64,000 nucleotides of DNA from NCBI RefSeq assembly GCF_030149515.1, contig NZ_JASBRI010000022.1, positions 248,001 to 312,000 of the forward strand, read 5' to 3'. Within the stretch, counting starts at the first letter, position 1. Every line of letters starts with the position of its first letter. The notes under the pieces were generated by a model that did no database searches, was not told where the DNA came from, and was given only the letters and a program-made list of their open reading frames with translations. Below are positions 32,303 through 43,272 of this stretch, piece after piece. This stretch comes from Maricaulis sp. (lineage in GTDB: Bacteria; Pseudomonadota; Alphaproteobacteria; Caulobacterales; Maricaulaceae). The position numbers were made by a program, and so were the translations under genes.

Positions 32303-32860
32303 ATGCGCGGTCTCGTCGCCCTTGTTCTTGTCCTTGTACTGCCGGCCCAGCTTTGGGCCATGCAAACGCCCGACACGCCGTCGGGCCAGCAGGTGCCGCG
32401 CTTCGTATCGCTCAAGGTCGATGTCGCCAATGGCCGTTCGGGCCCGTCCGCCCAGCACCCCATCGCCTGGCGTTATACGCGCGCGGGCCTGCCCATGGAA
32501 GTGATTGCGGAAACGCCGGAATGGCGGCGGGTACGCGATCCGGGCGGCGAGGTGACCTGGATGCACCGCTCCATCCTTTCCGGCCGCCGCTCGGTCTTCA
32601 CCCTGGAGGAAACACCGCTGCACGCCCGCGACAATGGGGAGAGCCCGGTCGAGGCCATCGCCGGGGCGGGTGTGGTTCTCTCGCTCGAACGCTGCCGCAC
32701 CGGCTGGTGCCGTGTCGAGGCCCAAGGCTATCGCGGCTGGGTCAGCACGGCCACACTGTGGGGCGTCTATCCGGACGAACGCAGCGGCGAGGATGCCGCC
32801 GGCCTCGACGGCACCACCGCCTTGAGCGCCCCTCGTACGCGTGATACCGCTCTGCGCTGA
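32303..32860 (+). CDS. Bacterial SH3-domain protein, secreted
   Basis: Signal peptide; PRFVSLKVDVANGRSGPSAQHPIAWRYTRAGLPMEVIAETPEWRRVRDPGGEVTWMHRSIL: SH3-like repeats. Confidence 0.85.
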   Translation: MRGLVALVLVLVLPAQLWAMQTPDTPSGQQVPRFVSLKVDVANGRSGPSAQHPIAWRYTRAGLPMEVIAETPEWRRVRDPGGEVTWMHRSILSGRRSVFTLEETPLHARDNGESPVEAIAGAGVVLSLERCRTGWCRVEAQGYRGWVSTATLWGVYPDERSGEDAAGLDGTTALSAPRTRDTALR

Positions 32861-32950
32861 CCCCGCCCGGACGCCGTGACTGCCGGGTTCCAGTGACTAG
32901 CCCGGAGACCGGCCCCGCGCCGCATGTCCGTGGCGCAACCGATCGGCTAC

Positions 32951-33469
32951 ATGACTGAACGCCAAAGCTCTTTCAGCTACGAAGACCTGATTGATTCCAG
33001 CGAAGGCCGGATGTGGGGACCCGAGAACGCCCAACTCCCCGCCCCGCCCATGCTGATGATGGATCGCATCACCCATATCGACGAGGACGGCGGCGAGTAC
33101 GGCAAGGGACACATCGTCGCCGAACTCGATATCAACAAGGACCTCTGGTTCTTCGACTGCCACTTCAAGGGCGACCCGGTGATGCCCGGCTGCCTGGGCC
33201 TGGACGCCATGTGGCAGCTGGTCGGCTTCTTCCTGTGCTGGAAGGGCAATCCCGGCAAGGGCCGGGCGCTCGGCGTCGGCGAGGTGAAATTCAAGGGCGA
33301 GATCAAGCCCGACACCCAGCTGGTGCGCTATGTCATCGACCTGAAGCGTGTCATCCAGCGCAAGCTGATCATGGCGATCGGCGACGGGCGTGTCGAAGCC
33401 GACGGCAAAACCATATATACCGCCAAGGATCTGCGCGTGGGCTTGTTCAAGCCCGGCGAAATGGCCTGA
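32951..33469 (+). CDS. fabA: 3-hydroxydecanoyl-ACP dehydratase/isomerase
   Basis: [64 protein letters not shown]. Confidence 0.97.
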   Translation: MTERQSSFSYEDLIDSSEGRMWGPENAQLPAPPMLMMDRITHIDEDGGEYGKGHIVAELDINKDLWFFDCHFKGDPVMPGCLGLDAMWQLVGFFLCWKGNPGKGRALGVGEVKFKGEIKPDTQLVRYVIDLKRVIQRKLIMAIGDGRVEADGKTIYTAKDLRVGLFKPGEMA

Positions 33470-33486
33470 CCCCAGGAGAGACAGCA

Positions 33487-34701
33487 ATGCGTCGCGTCGT
33501 TATCACCGGCCTCGGCGTGATTTCCCCGATCGGCAACAATGCCGAGGAAGTCACCCGCTCCCTTCGCGAAGGCAAGAGCGGCATCGGCCGCATGGACAGC
33601 TTCGTCGAGCACAATTTCAAATGCCACGTCGGCGGCAAGCCGACGGTCAATCCCGCCGAACATGTCGACAAGCGCGTCTACCGCTTCATGTCCGAGGGCG
33701 CGGGCTGGAACTATATGGCGATGGAACAGGCGATTGCCGACGCCGGCCTGCCCGAGGCCGACATTTCCCATCCGCGCACGGGTATCATCATGGGTTCGGG
33801 CGGCCCCTCGGCCGGCACCATCGTGGATGCCGCCGACATCACCCGCGACAAGGGTCCGCGCCGCATCGGCCCGTTCGCCGTGCCCAAGGCGATGAGCTCC
33901 ACCGCCTCGGCGACACTGGCCACGCCCTTCAAGATCCTCGGCGTGAACTATTCCATCACCTCCGCCTGCACGACCTCGCTGCACTGCATCGGCGCGGCTG
34001 CCGAACAGATCCAGTGGAACAAGCAGGACGTGATGTTCGCCGGCGGCTGCGAGGAGATTCACTGGGCGCTGTCCAACCTGTTCGACGCGATGGGCGCCCT
34101 GTCGACCCGGTATAACGAGACCCCGGACAAGGCCTCGCGTGCCTTCGACAAGGACCGCGACGGTTTCGTCGGCGGGTCCGGCGCCGGCGTGGTGATCCTG
34201 GAAGAATACGAGCGCGCGAAAAAGCGCGGCGCGCCGATCATTGCGGAAATCGCCGGCTATGGCGCCACCTCCGACGGCTACGACATGGTCGCCCCGTCCG
34301 GCGAGGGTGCCGTGCGCGCCATGAAGCTGGCGATGGAGACCGTGAACGGCGAGATCGACTATCTCAACCCGCACGCCACCTCGACGCCCGTCGGCGACAT
34401 CGCCGAGATGAAGGCGGTCAGGGAGACCTTCGGCGACAGGGCCCCGGCCATTTCGGCCACCAAGTCGATGACGGGACACTCGCTGGGCGCCGCCGGCGTG
34501 CACGAGGCTGTGTATACGCTGTTGATGATGAAGCACGGCTTCATCGCGCCCTCGATCAATGTCTTCGACATGGATCCGGAGATCGCCGAACTGAACCTGC
34601 CCATCGTCACCGAAACCCGCGAGGCCGACATCAAGACCGCGATGTCGAACTCCTTCGGCTTCGGCGGCACCAATGGCACCGTGGTATTCCAGAAAATCTA
34701 G
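33487..34701 (+). CDS. fabB: Beta-ketoacyl-ACP synthase I
   Basis: [22 protein letters not shown]...[20 protein letters not shown]...[11 protein letters not shown]...[21 protein letters not shown]. Confidence 0.97.
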   Translation: MRRVVITGLGVISPIGNNAEEVTRSLREGKSGIGRMDSFVEHNFKCHVGGKPTVNPAEHVDKRVYRFMSEGAGWNYMAMEQAIADAGLPEADISHPRTGIIMGSGGPSAGTIVDAADITRDKGPRRIGPFAVPKAMSSTASATLATPFKILGVNYSITSACTTSLHCIGAAAEQIQWNKQDVMFAGGCEEIHWALSNLFDAMGALSTRYNETPDKASRAFDKDRDGFVGGSGAGVVILEEYERAKKRGAPIIAEIAGYGATSDGYDMVAPSGEGAVRAMKLAMETVNGEIDYLNPHATSTPVGDIAEMKAVRETFGDRAPAISATKSMTGHSLGAAGVHEAVYTLLMMKHGFIAPSINVFDMDPEIAELNLPIVTETREADIKTAMSNSFGFGGTNGTVVFQKI

Positions 34702-34894
34702 CGGCGCGGCGGAACGGGCAGCGCCGGCCGGTCGATCGGTTCGCGCGGGCGGTGGCCCCAACGGACTCCCTATGCCCTGCCGGTGCAACGCTCGCGGGCC
34801 GGCAGTCCGCCGCGAGATTTCCGATCATTAACTTCCGCCCGGGCCCGAGCGCGGACTAGGTTGTGGCTGTGATCGACACGGACCGGACGAAACC

Positions 34895-35983
34895 ATGAGC
34901 GATACTACGATCAAGGCAGGCCTGTTTGTCTGCGTGCTTGCAATCCTGATCGGCATCAGCCCGTCGCGCAGCGCGGCACAGGCCGTCACCACGGATTTCG
35001 AGTTCACATCGGAAGGACGCGTGCTCTCCGGCGTGCTCGATGTTCCCGCTGGCGGAACGGCAGAGGCAATGATCGTCTTCGTGCATGGATACGGCCCGAC
35101 CGATGTCCGCGGCCGGGACATGTATGCTGACCTTCGGACCCGCTTCAACGCGCTCGGTATCGCGACCGCCGTCTGGGACAAGCCGGGCCAGGGGCGCAGC
35201 GAAGGCACGTTCGATATCGATCAGCCCGTTCATGAAAGCGCCCAGGAGGTCCTCGATGCCGCCGCTCATCTCCGGGCGCGCAACGTGCCGGGCTCGCACA
35301 GAATGGGCATCTGGGGCGTTAGCCGCGCCGGATGGATCGCGCCCATCGCCCTGTCGCAGGACCCCGGATTTGACTTCTGGATCAGCGTGAGCGGAACCAC
35401 CGCCGAGGATAATTTCCGCTATCTGCTGATATCCAACCTGCCGCATGAGGGATACTCGGCCGAAGAAGCAGACAGGATCGACCGGGAGTGGCAGCGCGGC
35501 TGGGAGATTTTCCGCGCCGGCGGTTCCTACGACAGCTATCGCGACGCCACACCGACCTTGCGCGCGAACGAATACGTCACACGCATGCTTGGCGGGATCA
35601 TGAGCCGTGACGAGTACGAAGCCGAACAGAGCGCGTATCTGGAGCACCAGGGCCCGCCATACCTGGATCCGGCGAGCGGGGCCTTCGTCCATATCCATGA
35701 TTTCGACCGCATGCTCGGCGGACTGGATATCGACGTGCTCGCCATCTTCGGCGAAAAGGACCTCAATGTGGACTGGCGCCGGACACGGGCCCTCTACGAG
35801 ACGACCATCGGCCGGAACCCGGACGCGAGTCTGCAGATCCGGACCTTTCCCGATGCCGACCACAATATCGTTGACTCCGAAACCGGCAGCATCCGCGAGA
35901 TGCAGGAGGGCGGTCGGCGCGACCCGAGCGCAAGTTTCTACAGCACCCAGACCGAGTGGTTACGCGACGTCGTTCTGGACTGA
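34895..35983 (+). CDS. Alpha/beta hydrolase, secreted
   Basis: Signal peptide; MIVFVHGYGPTDVRGRDMYADLRTRFNALGIATAVWDKPGQGRSEGTF; GIWGVSRAGWIAPIA; LAIFGEKDLNVDW. Confidence 0.85.
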   Translation: MSDTTIKAGLFVCVLAILIGISPSRSAAQAVTTDFEFTSEGRVLSGVLDVPAGGTAEAMIVFVHGYGPTDVRGRDMYADLRTRFNALGIATAVWDKPGQGRSEGTFDIDQPVHESAQEVLDAAAHLRARNVPGSHRMGIWGVSRAGWIAPIALSQDPGFDFWISVSGTTAEDNFRYLLISNLPHEGYSAEEADRIDREWQRGWEIFRAGGSYDSYRDATPTLRANEYVTRMLGGIMSRDEYEAEQSAYLEHQGPPYLDPASGAFVHIHDFDRMLGGLDIDVLAIFGEKDLNVDWRRTRALYETTIGRNPDASLQIRTFPDADHNIVDSETGSIREMQEGGRRDPSASFYSTQTEWLRDVVLD

Positions 35984-36079
35984 GCCAGCACCGGATGCCC
36001 CGGTCACGTGCACCTCGGGTTTCAGTTCCCCGGGCACAGCGGCTATACCGGTGACGACACAACTCAAGAGGGGATCTCG

Positions 36080-36895
36080 ATGAGCGATCATGTTTTTCCG
36101 GCCGGAGAGCTGATGAAGGGCAAGCGCGGGCTTGTCATGGGCGTGGCCAACAAGAACTCGATTGCCTGGGGCATTGCCCGGCAATTGGCGGCCCAGGGCG
36201 CCGAGATCGCCTTCTCCTACCAGGACGAGGCGCTGGAGCGCCGGGTGCGGCCGCTGGTGGAAAGCCTGCCCTGCGAACCCTTCATGGTGCAGGCCGATGT
36301 CACCGACGACGCCTCCATGGACGGCTGTTTCAAGGCGCTGCAGGACAAGTGGGGCACAATCGACTTCCTCGTCCACGCCATCGCCTTCGCCGGCAAGGAC
36401 GAGCTGGTCGGCTCCTTCACCGAGAACACCACCCGCGAGGGCTGGCGCCGGGCGATGGAAATCTCCGCCTTCTCCTTCGTCGATGCCGGCAAGCGCGCCA
36501 GCCGCCTGATGCCGAATGGCGGCGCCATGGTGACGCTGACCTATCTGGGCTCGGAACGCGTCGTGCCCTCCTACAACGTCATGGGCGTCGCCAAGGCCGC
36601 GCTGGAAGCCTCCACGCGCTACATGGCCCGCGACTTGGGCCCGCACGGCATCCGCGTCAACGCGCTGTCCGCCGGCCCGATGCGCACCCTCGCCATGGCC
36701 GGCATTTCCGGCGGCAAGGCGCTGATGAAGACGGGCCGCGAATGGTCGATGATGAAGGAAGACACGAAGATGGAAGGCGTCGCCGGCGCCGCGCTCTACC
36801 TTCTCTCGGATCTGGGTCATTCCTGCACGGGCGAGACGCTGCACGTCGATGCGGGCTTCCATGCGGTGGCCGTGCCGGATATGGCGGATGAGTAG
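36080..36895 (+). CDS. fabI: Enoyl-ACP reductase (NADH)
   Basis: GLVMGVANKNSIAWGIARQLAAQGAEIAFSYQDEAL...SYNVMGVAKAALEASTRYMARDLGPHGIRVNALSAGPMRTLA. Confidence 0.97.
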   Translation: MSDHVFPAGELMKGKRGLVMGVANKNSIAWGIARQLAAQGAEIAFSYQDEALERRVRPLVESLPCEPFMVQADVTDDASMDGCFKALQDKWGTIDFLVHAIAFAGKDELVGSFTENTTREGWRRAMEISAFSFVDAGKRASRLMPNGGAMVTLTYLGSERVVPSYNVMGVAKAALEASTRYMARDLGPHGIRVNALSAGPMRTLAMAGISGGKALMKTGREWSMMKEDTKMEGVAGAALYLLSDLGHSCTGETLHVDAGFHAVAVPDMADE

Positions 36896-37058
36896 GGGCG
36901 GGCTTGCACCTGAGGCGCGAGCCCGCTACCCCTCTCACACACCCAGCCTGAAAAGGAGGCTCTGACGGTGAACAAATAGGCTGAAACTCGCCCGAAACGC
37001 GCCGCTCGATCGAGCGATGGTGCGTGCGAATTCAGACCTTTGACACCGGAGCCTTCCC

Positions 37059-37760
37059 ATGCCCGAACAACCGAATACCGAAACCGCGCCCGTGCGCGGT
37101 CCCGATCCCATGGCCGCGCGGCCGCAGATGGATACCGCCTTTCTCCAGGCCGTGGTGACGCGTGCGAACATCGAGGTGGGGGCGTATTCCTATTATCACG
37201 ACGAGAAGGGTCCCGAGCACTTCCAGGACCATTGCGTGAAGTATCATTTCGAGTTTCTCGGTGACCGGCTGGTGATCGGGAAATTCTGCGCCCTGGCGCA
37301 GGACGTGACCTTCATCATGAACGACGCCAATCACGCCATGACAGGGTTTTCCACCTATCCGTTCAATATCTTCGGCCACGGCTGGGAGGACGGGTTCGAC
37401 TTCGCCACGATCGGGGCCGGGCTGCGCGGGGATACCGTGGTCGGCCATGATGTGTGGATCGGGCGCGGGGCGACGGTCATGCCCGGCGTCACGATCGGCC
37501 ACGGCGCCATCGTGGCGACCGGATCGGTCGTGGTGCGCGATGTGCCGCCCTACACCATTGTGGGCGGCAATCCGGCGGGGGCGATCCGGCAACGTTTCGA
37601 CACCGCAACGATCGCACGCCTGCTGGAGATCGCCTGGTGGGACTGGCCGGCCGAGCGGATCGGCCGCGCCGTGAATGCCATTCGCGGCAACGACCTTGCC
37701 GCGCTGGACGCTTTCGCCCGCGAGGCCGGCGACCGAAAATCGACGCCCGGGACACCTTGA
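37059..37760 (+). CDS. CatB/Vat-like hexapeptide-repeat O-acetyltransferase (xenobiotic acetyltransferase family)
   Basis: [89 protein letters not shown]. Confidence 0.9.
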   Translation: MPEQPNTETAPVRGPDPMAARPQMDTAFLQAVVTRANIEVGAYSYYHDEKGPEHFQDHCVKYHFEFLGDRLVIGKFCALAQDVTFIMNDANHAMTGFSTYPFNIFGHGWEDGFDFATIGAGLRGDTVVGHDVWIGRGATVMPGVTIGHGAIVATGSVVVRDVPPYTIVGGNPAGAIRQRFDTATIARLLEIAWWDWPAERIGRAVNAIRGNDLAALDAFAREAGDRKSTPGTP

Positions 37761-37774
37761 CCAAGCCGGGTACC

Positions 37775-38491
37775 CTAGCGGTGCACCCAGCCGGTCAGGC
37801 TGGTGCGGGCGCTGCGGGCAAAGGGCGCAACCATCTGGACCGCGTGGAATTGCGGTACGGAAAAGACATTGAGCGCGTTGAAGCACGGGATCAGCGCTTC
37901 CTCGATATTGCCGGCCTTGTCGAAAAAGGCGAGATGGCCACCCCAGTTGCGGTTCCAGTCCGGGGTCAGGGAGATGACATAGGCCGCCACGCGATCGCGC
38001 GCATGATGCGTGTCGTCGTGGGAGGTGAGGTAGTGGCCCGGCCCGTAGCAGGAGGCCAGGACGTCCGCCGACCTGATCCCTGGCTCGCCTGTGAGGCTTC
38101 GCATGAACCCCAGAAAGGCCTCGGAGTTGACGAAGTCGTGGGCGACATGCAGCGGATGGCCCGGATTGTCGCCGCGATTGACGCTCTCGGTGACATAGTA
38201 TTGCAGGAAACAGTACTGGAAGGCATCGGCCGCGCGCTGATGGATCCGGGCGAAGAACTGCTGCTTCTGCTGCGGATTGAGGCGCTGGATATCGGCGCTC
38301 GGACTCTCCACGGCCTCGCCATTCTCCGTGTAGGCGAGATACCATTCCTGATTGCCGCGAATGGCAGCCAGCAACTGGTCGGCCGAGGCCGGCGCGAGGA
38401 AATCCTCGATATGAATCCGGCCCTTGTCAGCAAAGGTCCGGCCAAGCGCGCCGGCATCCAGCGCGCTGTTGATCGTGATCGCCTCGGTCAT
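37775..38491 (-). CDS. 2-oxoglutarate/Fe(II) oxygenase (prolyl 4-hydroxylase-like)
   Basis: ASCYGPGHYLTSHDDTHHARDRVAAYVISLTPDWNRNWGGHLAFFD...VPQFHAVQMVAPFARSARTSLTGWVH. Confidence 0.85.
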   Translation of the reverse strand: MTEAITINSALDAGALGRTFADKGRIHIEDFLAPASADQLLAAIRGNQEWYLAYTENGEAVESPSADIQRLNPQQKQQFFARIHQRAADAFQYCFLQYYVTESVNRGDNPGHPLHVAHDFVNSEAFLGFMRSLTGEPGIRSADVLASCYGPGHYLTSHDDTHHARDRVAAYVISLTPDWNRNWGGHLAFFDKAGNIEEALIPCFNALNVFSVPQFHAVQMVAPFARSARTSLTGWVHR

Positions 38492-38555
38492 CCGGCCCCC
38501 GGCCATGTCGCAAATCCGGCCGTCACGCCTGGCTGCGGGTGACGGCCGGACGAGG

Positions 38556-39764
38556 TTAGGCGGTTTGCCGGCGGCGGGGCAAGGCGCGCGGTGCAGCCTG
38601 CCATTTCAACCCCATCACAGGCCGCAGGACCGGGATGCGGCGGACGATCTCGAAACCCAGCCAGCAGCCCGCTCCGGTGGCGAAGACGAGAACGGCGAAT
38701 TCCACCCAGACATTGAGGCCCATCGGGGCGATCCAGTAGCCGGTCAGGACGGTGATCGTCTGGTGCAGGATATAGAAGGGGAAAATCGCTTCCGTGAGAT
38801 AGCGCCGCACCGGTCCGTCTCCGGAGAGATAGCGGCGGGCCAGTCCCAGAAGCGCCAGGATGATCGCCCAGGCATAGGTGATGCGCGCGAGGCGGAAGAT
38901 CCAGCTGAGCCAGGCCTGGCCCTCCCAGTCCCCGGCCGGCCGGCCGATCCCCCACCACAGCGCCGCGGCATAAAGCGCGGAATAGATCAGCGCAAACGGG
39001 AGGATACGGTCTACGGCGCGCCAGAACACATCCTGTTTGGCGACGCCATAGCCGATCAGCAGAATGGTCAGCCGATGAGCGTGATTGGCCCAGTCCCAGA
39101 CCAGGTTGTGGGTGGCGGGAAAATGCGGTTCCAGCCAGATGCGATAGGCCCAGAAGGGCAGGCTCGGCACGATCAGGAGGAGGACAAGGCCCCATCCCCT
39201 CCCGTCCAGGATGCGCATGGACTGCGCCACGGGACCGTCGGAGACGCGGCGCAGGAGGGGGATGAAAGGTGACAGGATCAGGCAGTAGACGAAAAGGTAG
39301 ACGACATACCAGAGATGGTTCCAGGTCGGCACGATGACACCGCCGATCTCGCCGCTGGTGATATAGCGCGGCCAGAAGGCCCAAAGCCCCTCCCCGATCT
39401 CGCCGGCCTGGCGCAGTTCGGCCCAGGTCTGGGGCATCACCACGACCAGCATCCCGAACACGATCACCGGCAGCAGCCGCCAGGTCCTGTCCAGCGCGAA
39501 ACGGCCGGCGCCCAGCTTGTCGGACAGGAAGCGGATCGCCACGCCGGAGATGAAGAACAGGAGCGCCAGCCGCCAAGGATTGAGCAGCATCATGGCGTAT
39601 TGCGGGCCCGGATTGGCCTGGGCGCTCTTCACGTGCCAGTCCCAGGGCACGAAGAACATGCCGACATGGTAGAGGATGAGAAGACCGAAGGCGACGATCC
39701 TCAGCCAGTCGAGGTCGTAGCGGCGGGTAAAGACGGCATCGGGATTGGCGGCAGTATCGGACAT
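38556..39764 (-). CDS. Acyltransferase family (acyltransferase-3-like) membrane protein
   Basis: RRYDLDWLRIVAFGLLILYHVGMFFVPWDWHVKS...WNHLWYVVYLFVYCLILSPF...AIFPFYILHQTITVLTGYW. Confidence 0.9.
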   Translation of the reverse strand: MSDTAANPDAVFTRRYDLDWLRIVAFGLLILYHVGMFFVPWDWHVKSAQANPGPQYAMMLLNPWRLALLFFISGVAIRFLSDKLGAGRFALDRTWRLLPVIVFGMLVVVMPQTWAELRQAGEIGEGLWAFWPRYITSGEIGGVIVPTWNHLWYVVYLFVYCLILSPFIPLLRRVSDGPVAQSMRILDGRGWGLVLLLIVPSLPFWAYRIWLEPHFPATHNLVWDWANHAHRLTILLIGYGVAKQDVFWRAVDRILPFALIYSALYAAALWWGIGRPAGDWEGQAWLSWIFRLARITYAWAIILALLGLARRYLSGDGPVRRYLTEAIFPFYILHQTITVLTGYWIAPMGLNVWVEFAVLVFATGAGCWLGFEIVRRIPVLRPVMGLKWQAAPRALPRRRQTA

Positions 39765-39959
39765 GGCGAACTCCGGAAGGATAATATGCCTCGAATTTGC
39801 CGTCGCGTTTCGCGTCCGTCGATCCTGCCGGGACGGAGAACGGGTGAAGGGGACCGCCGGCTGTATTGCGGGGCCGAACGGCGGCAGTGCGGGACGAGTG
39901 GCCGCCTCGCTTCCAATCAGCCGACTTGCGCCGGAGCGGGTTGAGGGCATGATCAGATC

Positions 39960-40829
39960 ATGGCACAGCCGATACAAGTACAGCCGGACATCGATCGCCA
40001 GGCGGAGCGGGAAACCGAAACCCGGGCCTATAGGCGCGCCCTGCTGATCTCCGCCGGTATCATACTCACCTTCTACGTCCTCAACGCCTTGTCGATCGGC
40101 ACGGAGTTGCGCTGGTCGGGGCGAGCGTGGCCGGATTATCTGCCCTGGGTGCAGGAAGGCAGCGCCATCCTTCCCATGCTGGTGGCGCTTCCAGTCGTAC
40201 TCTGGCTGGGTCAGCGCTTTCCCTTCGAACGGGGACGCCTTGCGATGTCGCTCGCCGTCCATGCCACCGGGCTTCTGGCGTACGGACTGTTCCAGATCGC
40301 CGTCATGTTCACGCTGCGGGACCTGATCTGGCCGTCCGTCTACGGTTTCGCCTACACCACCGACGGCACCATGCTGGATGTATTCGTCTACGAGTTCCGC
40401 AAACAGGCGCTCGCCTATGTCGGCTTCCAGTTCATCCTGTCCACCGACATGGCACTGGAACGTGCGCGCATGGAAGCAGGCGCTGCAGCAACCGAAGCGC
40501 AGACCCGGCATCGCATCACGCTGAAATGCGGGGGTCGAGTGCTGCTGCTCGAGGCCGAAGGTTTCGAATGCGCCCAAGCCGCCAGCAACTATGTCGAGAC
40601 CCGCTTTGCGGGCCGCACGCATCTCGCGCGCATGACGCTGGCCCAGCTGGAATGCCTGCTCGCCGAAGCCGGTATCGACGCGGTCCGCGTGCACCGCTCC
40701 TGGCTGGTCAATCGCGACCGCATCCGTGAAATCGCCCCGACCGGCGAGGGCGACGTCACGATCACCCTGGACACCGGCGCCACAATCCCCGGCAGCCGCC
40801 GCTACCGCGACCGGCTGGGGGCGGGGTAG
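39960..40829 (+). CDS. Membrane-anchored LytTR-family transcriptional regulator
   Basis: N-terminal TM segments, C-terminal RVLLLEAEGFECAQAASNYVETRF...VHRSWLVNRDRIREIAPTGEGDVTITLDTGATIPGSRRYRDRL. Confidence 0.9.
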   Translation: MAQPIQVQPDIDRQAERETETRAYRRALLISAGIILTFYVLNALSIGTELRWSGRAWPDYLPWVQEGSAILPMLVALPVVLWLGQRFPFERGRLAMSLAVHATGLLAYGLFQIAVMFTLRDLIWPSVYGFAYTTDGTMLDVFVYEFRKQALAYVGFQFILSTDMALERARMEAGAAATEAQTRHRITLKCGGRVLLLEAEGFECAQAASNYVETRFAGRTHLARMTLAQLECLLAEAGIDAVRVHRSWLVNRDRIREIAPTGEGDVTITLDTGATIPGSRRYRDRLGAG

Positions 40830-40991
40830 GTTGGCCAGCCAAAAGCTGTACACACCAGACCGCCCATCCTGGCTCACGCCGGTGTGGGGATCGCGCAGCA
40901 AGCGGGGCGGGAGCGAGGTCCCGGCGAGCTGTCCGATAGCGGGATAGGCCCGGCGGGGCGCCCAAGCCGGCCTTCGCCCCCGAGGGTCCAC

Positions 40992-41029
40992 GAAAACAGA
41001 AAACCGCGCCCCGGACACCCGGAGCGCGG
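40992..41029 (-). terminator. Rho-independent terminator of sucCD
   Basis: Minus strand ccgcgctccggg-tgt-ccggggcgcgg followed by ttttctgtttt. Confidence 0.8.
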
Positions 41030-41058
41030 CTTGTTTTTGTTGTCGCGGCCAAGGGCGT

Positions 41059-41967
41059 TTAGCCCTTCAGCAGCTCCGCCAGCGTCGTGCCCAGACGTGC
41101 AGGCGAGGGCGAGACCTTGATACCGGCGGCTTCCATCGCGGCGATCTTGTCTTCCGCGCCGCCCTTGCCGCCGGAGACGATGGCGCCTGCATGGCCCATC
41201 GTGCGGCCCGGAGGCGCGGTGCGGCCGGCAATGAAGCCGACGGTCGGCTTCTTGCGGCCCTTCTTCGCCTCGTCGGCGAGGAATTGGGCAGCGTCCTCCT
41301 CGGCGGAACCGCCGATCTCGCCGATCATGATGATCGACCGGGTCTCGTCGTCGGCCAGGAATTTTTCCAGCACGTCGATGAATTCGGTACCCTTGACCGG
41401 GTCGCCGCCAATGCCCACCGCCGTGGTCTGGCCAAGGCCGACCTGGGAGGTCTGGAACACGGCTTCATAGGTCAGCGTGCCCGAGCGCGAGACCACGCCC
41501 ACCGAGCCCTTCTTGAAAATCTGGCCCGGCATGATGCCGATCTTGCACTCTTCCGGCGTCAGGATGCCCGGGCAGTTCGGGCCCAGCAGCATGGAGTTGG
41601 ACTTGTCGAGCTTCGCCTTGACCTTGACCATGTCCATCACCGGAATGCCCTCGGTGATGCAGACAATGAAGGGAATCTCGGCATCGATCGCCTCGATGAT
41701 GGCCGCACCGGCACCGGCCGGCGGCACGTAGATCACAGAGGCGTCGGCGCCCGTGCGTTCCCTGGCTTCCGCCACAGAGGCGTAGATCGGCAGTTCGGCG
41801 GAGCTTTCCAGGCCGGAGGACCAGGTCTCGCCGCCCTTTTTCGGGTGCACGCCGGCGACCATCCGGGTGCCGTAATATTCCAGCGCCTGTTCGGTGTGGA
41901 AGGTGCCCGTCTTGCCGGTCAGGCCCTGGACGATGACCTTGGTGTTCTTATCGACGATGATCGACAT
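41059..41967 (-). CDS. sucD: Succinate-CoA ligase alpha subunit
   Basis: [46 protein letters not shown]...[26 protein letters not shown]. Confidence 0.98.
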   Translation of the reverse strand: MSIIVDKNTKVIVQGLTGKTGTFHTEQALEYYGTRMVAGVHPKKGGETWSSGLESSAELPIYASVAEARERTGADASVIYVPPAGAGAAIIEAIDAEIPFIVCITEGIPVMDMVKVKAKLDKSNSMLLGPNCPGILTPEECKIGIMPGQIFKKGSVGVVSRSGTLTYEAVFQTSQVGLGQTTAVGIGGDPVKGTEFIDVLEKFLADDETRSIIMIGEIGGSAEEDAAQFLADEAKKGRKKPTVGFIAGRTAPPGRTMGHAGAIVSGGKGGAEDKIAAMEAAGIKVSPSPARLGTTLAELLKG

Positions 41968-43166
41968 TATTCGGCCTCCTTCACGGCGGCGACAATCTTC
42001 TGGGCGGCATCGTCCAGATCGTCGGCGGCGATCACGTTGAGACCGCTCTCATTGATGATCTGCTTGCCTTTTTCCACATTCGTGCCTTCCAGGCGCACCA
42101 CCAGCGGCACCTGCAGGCCAACCTCTTTCACGGCCGCGACCACGCCCTCGGCGATCACGTCGCAGCGCATGATGCCGCCGAAGATGTTGACCAGGATGCC
42201 CTTCACATTCTTGTCGGCGGTGATGATCTTGAAGGCCGCGGTGACCTTTTCCTTGGAGGCGCCGCCGCCGACATCGAGGAAGTTGGCCGGCTCGGCGCCG
42301 TAGAGCTTGATGATGTCCATCGTCGCCATGGCCAGGCCGGCACCGTTGACCATGCAGCCGATATTCCCGTCCAGCGCCACATAGGCCAGATCGTGCTTGG
42401 ATGCCTCGATCTCCTTGGCGTCTTCCTCGGTGGTGTCGCGCAGTTCCTGGATATCGGGATGACGGAAGAGCGCATTGCCGTCGAAGGAGACTTTTGCGTC
42501 CAGCACCCGGACATGACCGTTTTCCATGACGATCAGCGGGTTGATCTCCAAGAGCGACATGTCCTTCTCGGTGAAGGCACGATAGAGCGTCGGCGCCAGC
42601 GAGAGCATGTCGTCGCGGGCTGTGCCTTCCAGCTTCAGCGCATCGGCGATCCGGGCCGCATCGGCGCCGGTGACACCGGTGTCCGGATCGATGTCGATGG
42701 TGAGGATTTTGTCCGGAGTCTCTTCGGCCACCTGTTCGATGTCCATGCCGCCCTCGGTGGAGACCACGAAGGCGACCTTGCCGGTCTCGCGGTTCACCAG
42801 CAACGAGCAGTAGAGCTCGGTGGCGATATCGGCGCCGTCCTCGATATAGAGGCGGTTGACCTGCTTGCCGTCCGGACCGGTCTGGTGAGTGACCAGTGTG
42901 TTGCCCAGCATTTCCCTGGCGTGGGCGAGGACCTCGTCCTTGGAAAAGGCCAGGCGCACGCCGCCCTTGGCGTCGGGGCCGAGTTCCTTGAACTTGCCCT
43001 TGCCGCGACCGCCGGCATGGATCTGCGACTTCACCACCCAGAGCGGTCCGGGCAGTTTGTCGGCCGCGGCAGCGGCCTCGTCGGCGGAGAAAATGGCAAC
43101 GCCCTCGGCGACGGGCGCGCCGAAGGTTTTCAGGACGGCTTTCGCCTGATGTTCGTGGATATTCAT
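41967..43166 (-). CDS. sucC: Succinate-CoA ligase beta subunit
   Basis: [31 protein letters not shown]...[16 protein letters not shown]...[39 protein letters not shown]. Confidence 0.98.
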   Translation of the reverse strand: MNIHEHQAKAVLKTFGAPVAEGVAIFSADEAAAAADKLPGPLWVVKSQIHAGGRGKGKFKELGPDAKGGVRLAFSKDEVLAHAREMLGNTLVTHQTGPDGKQVNRLYIEDGADIATELYCSLLVNRETGKVAFVVSTEGGMDIEQVAEETPDKILTIDIDPDTGVTGADAARIADALKLEGTARDDMLSLAPTLYRAFTEKDMSLLEINPLIVMENGHVRVLDAKVSFDGNALFRHPDIQELRDTTEEDAKEIEASKHDLAYVALDGNIGCMVNGAGLAMATMDIIKLYGAEPANFLDVGGGASKEKVTAAFKIITADKNVKGILVNIFGGIMRCDVIAEGVVAAVKEVGLQVPLVVRLEGTNVEKGKQIINESGLNVIAADDLDDAAQKIVAAVKEAE

Positions 43167-43272
43167 GAATGGGGCCTCGCGGGAGGAAGGAAGCGAACGG
43201 ATGGCCAGACAGGACCTGCCTTATAACACCGGGTCCGGTCAGCGCAACGCATTCAACAGCGCTGTCTTTCAG

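Noticed and set aside
33328-34788. 486-aa minus-strand ORF antisense to fabB
   Set aside because: Antisense shadow of a highly conserved gene.
36898-36928. Hairpin gcgggctt...gagcccgc after fabI as terminator
   Set aside because: Stem is short with a long loop and there is no T-run; too weak to call.
38556-41018. 820-aa minus-strand ORF
   Set aside because: Only the C-terminal 402 aa (from 39764) are a real acyltransferase; the upstream extension is antisense to the LytTR gene.
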